A stretch of DNA of 64,000 bases from Blastopirellula sediminis (GTDB lineage: Bacteria; Planctomycetota; Planctomycetia; Pirellulales; Pirellulaceae): NCBI RefSeq assembly GCF_020966755.1, contig NZ_JAJKFT010000010.1:806001-870000 (forward strand). The letters run 5' to 3'. The position numbers and the translations under genes are program-made. This document shows positions 61,256 to 64,000 of this stretch, one piece after another (position 1 is the stretch's first letter; each line of letters opens with the position of its first letter). The notes under the pieces were generated by a model that saw only the letters and a list, made by a program, of their open reading frames with translations, was not told the DNA's origin and ran no database searches.

Positions 61256-62359
61256 CTACTTATAGACGGCGACTGGTTTGCCGAGCACGTCAAGCTTCGG
61301 CGTGATGCCGAGACCTGGTTCCTTCGACGCCGCCATGCGTCCGCTGACGCGCTGCGGCGCTCCTTCGGCGATACTCTTGGTGACGTAGCTGTTAAAGTCG
61401 GTCGACGAGAAGAGGAACTCGGTCGGCGTGCTATGAGCGAGATGCGCGATCGCGGCGGTGACGATATCGCCCCCCCAGGTATCTTCGATCGTCATCCCGA
61501 TTCCCAAGGACGCACACATGTCGCGGGCCTGGCGCGCCTTCGTCAGACCGCCGAGCTTGCTGATCTTCAGATTGACGACGTCAGCCGCGCGATCGCTCGC
61601 ACATTCGACAATCCGATCGATGCTGTCGATCACTTCGTCCAGGATGAAGGGGAGGGTGGTCCGTTCGCGAATCACGCGACAATCTTCGTACGAAGGGCAG
61701 GGCTGCTCGATGTAGACGTCGACGTCGCGAACGGCGTTCACCACGCGGAGCGCCTCGTGCTTGAGCCACCCGGTGTTGGCGTCGGCGACCAGCTTGTCCC
61801 CTGGCTGCAACATCTCGGCCGCTTCGCGGATCCGCTCGATATCTTCGTTCGGATTGCCGCCGACCTTCAATTGGAAGCGACGATACCCTTCGCCTCGATA
61901 CATCGCGACGTTCTCGGCCATCTCGGCCGGCGGTCGCTGCGAGATCGCGCGGTAGAGCGTCACGTCTTCGCCGTAGCGTCCCCCGAGCAGCGTGCAGACC
62001 GGCAAGCCGGCCACTTGCCCCAGAATGTCCCAGCAGGCGACGTCAATCGGCGATTTGACGTACGGATGCCCCTTGAGCAGGTAATCCATCTTCCGGTTCA
62101 GCTTCGCCAGTTCCGTCGGATCGTCGCCAATCAGTTGCGGCGCAAGTTCGGCGATGCCAGTTCGGACCCCAGCGGCGTAGGCAGGCAAATAAACCGGCCC
62201 AAGCGGGCAAGCCTCGCCGTGGCCAATGATCCCTTCATCGGTCTCGACTCGCACGACCGTGCTGTCAAAGACGGAGACGCTTTTTCCTTCGCTCCACGCG
62301 TAGTTCCCCTCGCGTAGCGGCAAATCAACCTGGTAAACGGATATCGACGTGATCTTCAT
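61256..62359 (-). CDS. Mandelate racemase/muconate lactonizing enzyme (enolase superfamily)
   Basis: 367 residues. Acid-base Lys165 (F-Q-L-K-V-G), metal ligands Asp193 (D-A-N-T-G-W), Glu219 (I-E-Q-P-C) and Asp241-Glu242, and the opposite Lys265/Lys268 (L-K-I-S-K-L-G-G) are all in place, so it should be active. The L-K-V-G form and the I-E-D-T-W-G-G-D-I stretch are similar to hydroxyproline dehydratase or epimerase members, but the substrate cannot be assigned. Stands alone. Confidence 0.9.
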   Translation of the reverse strand: MKITSISVYQVDLPLREGNYAWSEGKSVSVFDSTVVRVETDEGIIGHGEACPLGPVYLPAYAAGVRTGIAELAPQLIGDDPTELAKLNRKMDYLLKGHPYVKSPIDVACWDILGQVAGLPVCTLLGGRYGEDVTLYRAISQRPPAEMAENVAMYRGEGYRRFQLKVGGNPNEDIERIREAAEMLQPGDKLVADANTGWLKHEALRVVNAVRDVDVYIEQPCPSYEDCRVIRERTTLPFILDEVIDSIDRIVECASDRAADVVNLKISKLGGLTKARQARDMCASLGIGMTIEDTWGGDIVTAAIAHLAHSTPTEFLFSSTDFNSYVTKSIAEGAPQRVSGRMAASKEPGLGITPKLDVLGKPVAVYK

Positions 62360-62544
62360 GACGGGGCTCGATAGGAGGTGGCGGAGCAGGAAGGGAAGAC
62401 GCTTCGATTATAGCGTACGGACTCAGCATTTGTACACAATAAACGCGCCGGCTAGGTGAACCAGAAGGAAACCAGCCTTGTCGAAACAGCAGTACAATAC
62501 CGGCAACGCGGCCTACCCTAATCCTAGCACGTGAGCGTAGAAAA

Positions 62545-63309
62545 ATGAGCGAAGCGGACGACATCGCTTTGGTCGCCAAATGGCTGGCCGCGTCAAAATC
62601 GACCGTTCTGTTTACCGGCGCCGGCATCAGCACCGAGAGCGGCATTCCCGACTTTCGCTCCCCCGGCGGCGTTTGGACCCGCTATCGCACGATCTATTTT
62701 GACGAGTTCTGCCGTTCTCCGTCCGCACGCCGCGAGTACTGGGAACAGAAGGCGGAAGCCCATACCGAATTCGCCGCCGCCGCTCCCAACGCTGGACACC
62801 AAGTTTTGGCCGAGTGGGAATCGCGCGGAGTCGCTCGCGGGGTCATCACGCAGAACATCGACGGCTTGCACCAAATCGCCGGCAATCAAAACGTGCTGGA
62901 ATTGCACGGCACCGCCCGGGCGGCGACCTGTCTCGACTGTTCGGCCCGCTTTGATATCGAGCCGCTGATCGCCGAGTTTCGACAGACCGGCCAGGTTCCC
63001 TTGTGCCCCAAGTGCGTCAAAGGACGTTTGAAGCATGCGACCGTTTCGTTCGGTCAGATGCTGCCGACCGACGTCTTGGAGAGGGCGTACGATTGGTGCG
63101 GCGAGGCGGAGCTGATTTTGGCGATCGGTTCTTCGCTGGTCGTCACGCCAGCCGCCGACTTGCCGGTCTACGTGAAACGAAACGGCGGCCGCATCGTCAT
63201 CTTGAACCGCGACGAAACGGGCCTCGACTCGATCGCCGACGTCAAACTGACCGGCGGCATTGGCGCCACGCTGTCGGCGATTGACGTGGCCCTTTCCGGC
63301 GGCGCTTAG
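62545..63309 (+). CDS. NAD-dependent protein deacylase (sirtuin)
   Basis: 254 residues. G-A-G-I-S-T-E-S-G-I-P-D-F-R-S (~27-41), T-Q-N-I-D-G-L-H with the catalytic His in L-H-G-T, and a zinc knuckle C-L-D-C ... C-P-K-C. The NAD exit motif is G-S-S-L-V-V-T-P-A. It removes acyl groups from lysines using NAD+; the Ala-Arg residues that mark class III desuccinylases cannot be fixed here. Overlaps the convergent DUF5362-like gene by 4 bp. Confidence 0.94.
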   Translation: MSEADDIALVAKWLAASKSTVLFTGAGISTESGIPDFRSPGGVWTRYRTIYFDEFCRSPSARREYWEQKAEAHTEFAAAAPNAGHQVLAEWESRGVARGVITQNIDGLHQIAGNQNVLELHGTARAATCLDCSARFDIEPLIAEFRQTGQVPLCPKCVKGRLKHATVSFGQMLPTDVLERAYDWCGEAELILAIGSSLVVTPAADLPVYVKRNGGRIVILNRDETGLDSIADVKLTGGIGATLSAIDVALSGGA

Positions 63310-63713
63310 AAGAACGCGTTGAAGCCGATCGCGAAGACGATTAGTGCAACATAGAAGGCGAATATCGCCATGATAATCGCTTGAAAGATGGCGGCGACCT
63401 TAATCGAAGTCGCCAGTTTTTGAATCGACATTTGCAGCAAACGACTATCCTGCAAACGGTGCGCTTCGGAGATCAGCGACGCATGTTGCCACAGGAGCAC
63501 TCCCGCCCAGATCGGCAGCCAACCGACGATAATTCCGGAAATCGAAATGATGAGCAAGATCCCCACCAGGATCATCGCAACCGCGAAGATCTTCGACCAG
63601 ACGCCGATCTTTACTAGCGGCTGCAAGATGCCGAGCGAACCCAGCGATTCGACGCCGGTCGTCGAGAGGGAAGAATCGGCTTCGGCAGGAGAGGCGAAAG
63701 GATTGTCCGACAT
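63306..63713 (-). CDS. Small three-span membrane protein (DUF5362-like)
   Basis: 135 residues from the ATG at 63713; an upstream GTG at 63722 is possible. It starts S-D-N-P-F-A-S-P, then a polar stretch, then a hydrophobic pair (I-F-A-V-A-M-I-L-V-G-I-L-L-I-I-S, I-I-V-G-W-L-P-I-W-A-G-V-L) and a final span (I-F-Q-A-I-I-M-A-I-F-A-F-Y-V-A-L). The N-P-F-x-S-P start and spans fit DUF5362-type proteins; function unknown. Confidence 0.72.
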   Translation of the reverse strand: MSDNPFASPAEADSSLSTTGVESLGSLGILQPLVKIGVWSKIFAVAMILVGILLIISISGIIVGWLPIWAGVLLWQHASLISEAHRLQDSRLLQMSIQKLATSIKVAAIFQAIIMAIFAFYVALIVFAIGFNAFF

Positions 63714-63806
63714 GCGGTCCACTTTCTACGAAAGAGCGAGTTAGTCGCCGCTGTCGGCGACTAACTATCGTGACCCAATCGCAACGTGACCGCAATCGTT
63801 CGCGAA

Positions 63807-64000
63807 CTAAGCCGCTGCGCCGGTACGGTCAAACGCGCGATGCAGATTGCCAAAGTAGTATTCGATCGCGTCGGGATGCTTCACCACTTCGTCGGGGCGT
63901 CCTTCGCACAAGATCTTGCCGCGATGGACGACGTAGCAGCGGTCGATAATCTCGAGCGTCTTTTCGGCCTGGTGGTCGGTGATCAAAATCGAGATCCCCC
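63807..64000 (-). CDS. lptB: C-terminal end of an LptB-type ABC ATPase (5' end outside window)
   Basis: 64 residues before the TAG at 63807 are visible. G-I-S-I-L-I-T-D-H-Q-A-E-K-T-L matches the H-loop of LptB (G-V-L-I-T-D-H-x-x-x-E-T-L), followed by I-I-D-R-C-Y-V-V-H-R-G-K-I-L-C-E-G and the end A-I-E-Y-Y-F-G. It would power lipopolysaccharide export with LptFG. The assignment rests on the C-terminal piece only. Confidence 0.78.
   Translation of the reverse strand, partial: GISILITDHQAEKTLEIIDRCYVVHRGKILCEGRPDEVVKHPDAIEYYFGNLHRAFDRTGAAA

Noticed and set aside
1-64000. rRNA, tRNA or riboswitch genes.
   Set aside because: No cloverleaf with GGTTCGAATCC-type arm, conserved rRNA stretch or known aptamer core was recognised by eye; a covariance-model scan would be decisive.

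Overview
The window reads as chromosomal DNA of a planctomycete of the Pirellulaceae (Blastopirellula/Bremerella-like). That is an inference from gene content: a DUF1559 pseudopilin-like protein with a downstream lipoprotein, a DUF1549/DUF1553 + DUF1501 pair, a DUF1598 protein, Hanks-type kinases mixed with ECF sigma factors, a secreted GDSL hydrolase and many exported proteins of unknown role. The DNA is moderately GC-rich, gene-dense and evenly split between strands. No rRNA, tRNA or CRISPR array was seen.

Layout. 1-6033 (+): a signalling cluster with an FHA-protein tail, a membrane Ser/Thr kinase, three consecutive ~40-residue single-span membrane microproteins, a four-span membrane protein, an ECF-type sigma factor, an AIM24 protein and a putative zinc-binding anti-sigma protein. 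6104-9869 (-): lipoprotein, DUF1559 protein and a two-gene ABC exporter. 10039-15337 (+): GDSL hydrolase, exported methyltransferase coupled to an APC permease, TPR protein coupled to a DUF2752 protein. 15419-20283: a mixed block with a degenerate shikimate-dehydrogenase-like protein, small proteins, an LRR protein, a VOC protein and a peroxiredoxin-like protein. 20658-24678 (+): ECF sigma factor, membrane-anchored DUF1549/DUF1553 protein with a possible anti-sigma N-terminus, and DUF1501. 24972-31054: flavin disulfide reductase, hemerythrin-like protein, DUF4261-like protein, AraC regulator and DUF1598. 31055-34600 (-): dnaE. 34819-41194: secreted endonuclease/phosphatase-fold protein and a probable sugar-catabolic set (DUF4432, cupin isomerase-like, TIM-barrel isomerase, Gfo/Idh oxidoreductase). 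44107-64000: dicarboxylate symporter, kinase with a pseudo-receiver, a large secreted protein in a run with a glycerate kinase, ketosynthase and fatty-acid desaturase, response regulator with an ATPase domain, orphan DNA methyltransferase, bioD, an enolase-superfamily enzyme, a sirtuin, and the end of an lptB-like gene.

The most unusual content is a set of short dispersed repeats, mostly lying between the 3' ends of convergent genes and often touching stop codons. There are five kinds: (a) inverted pairs of CTAGCCCGCAGCGCAAGCG-type units; (b) perfect GTAGG-CAGGCC-type palindromes, one of them inserted in frame inside a gene; (c) a 7-nt periodic repeat (AATGACG/AATGTCG/AAGCACG) that brackets and starts a four-helix-bundle (23S rRNA intervening-sequence type) gene placed inside the sugar operon; (d) a ~169-bp imperfect-hairpin MITE that supplies the stop codon of a small gene; (e) an accessory island at 41253-44110, where an AAA ATPase with a DnaB-N-like domain is bracketed by permuted, inverted composite repeats and has its C-terminus encoded by a repeat. 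These repeats are the best candidates for something not yet described.
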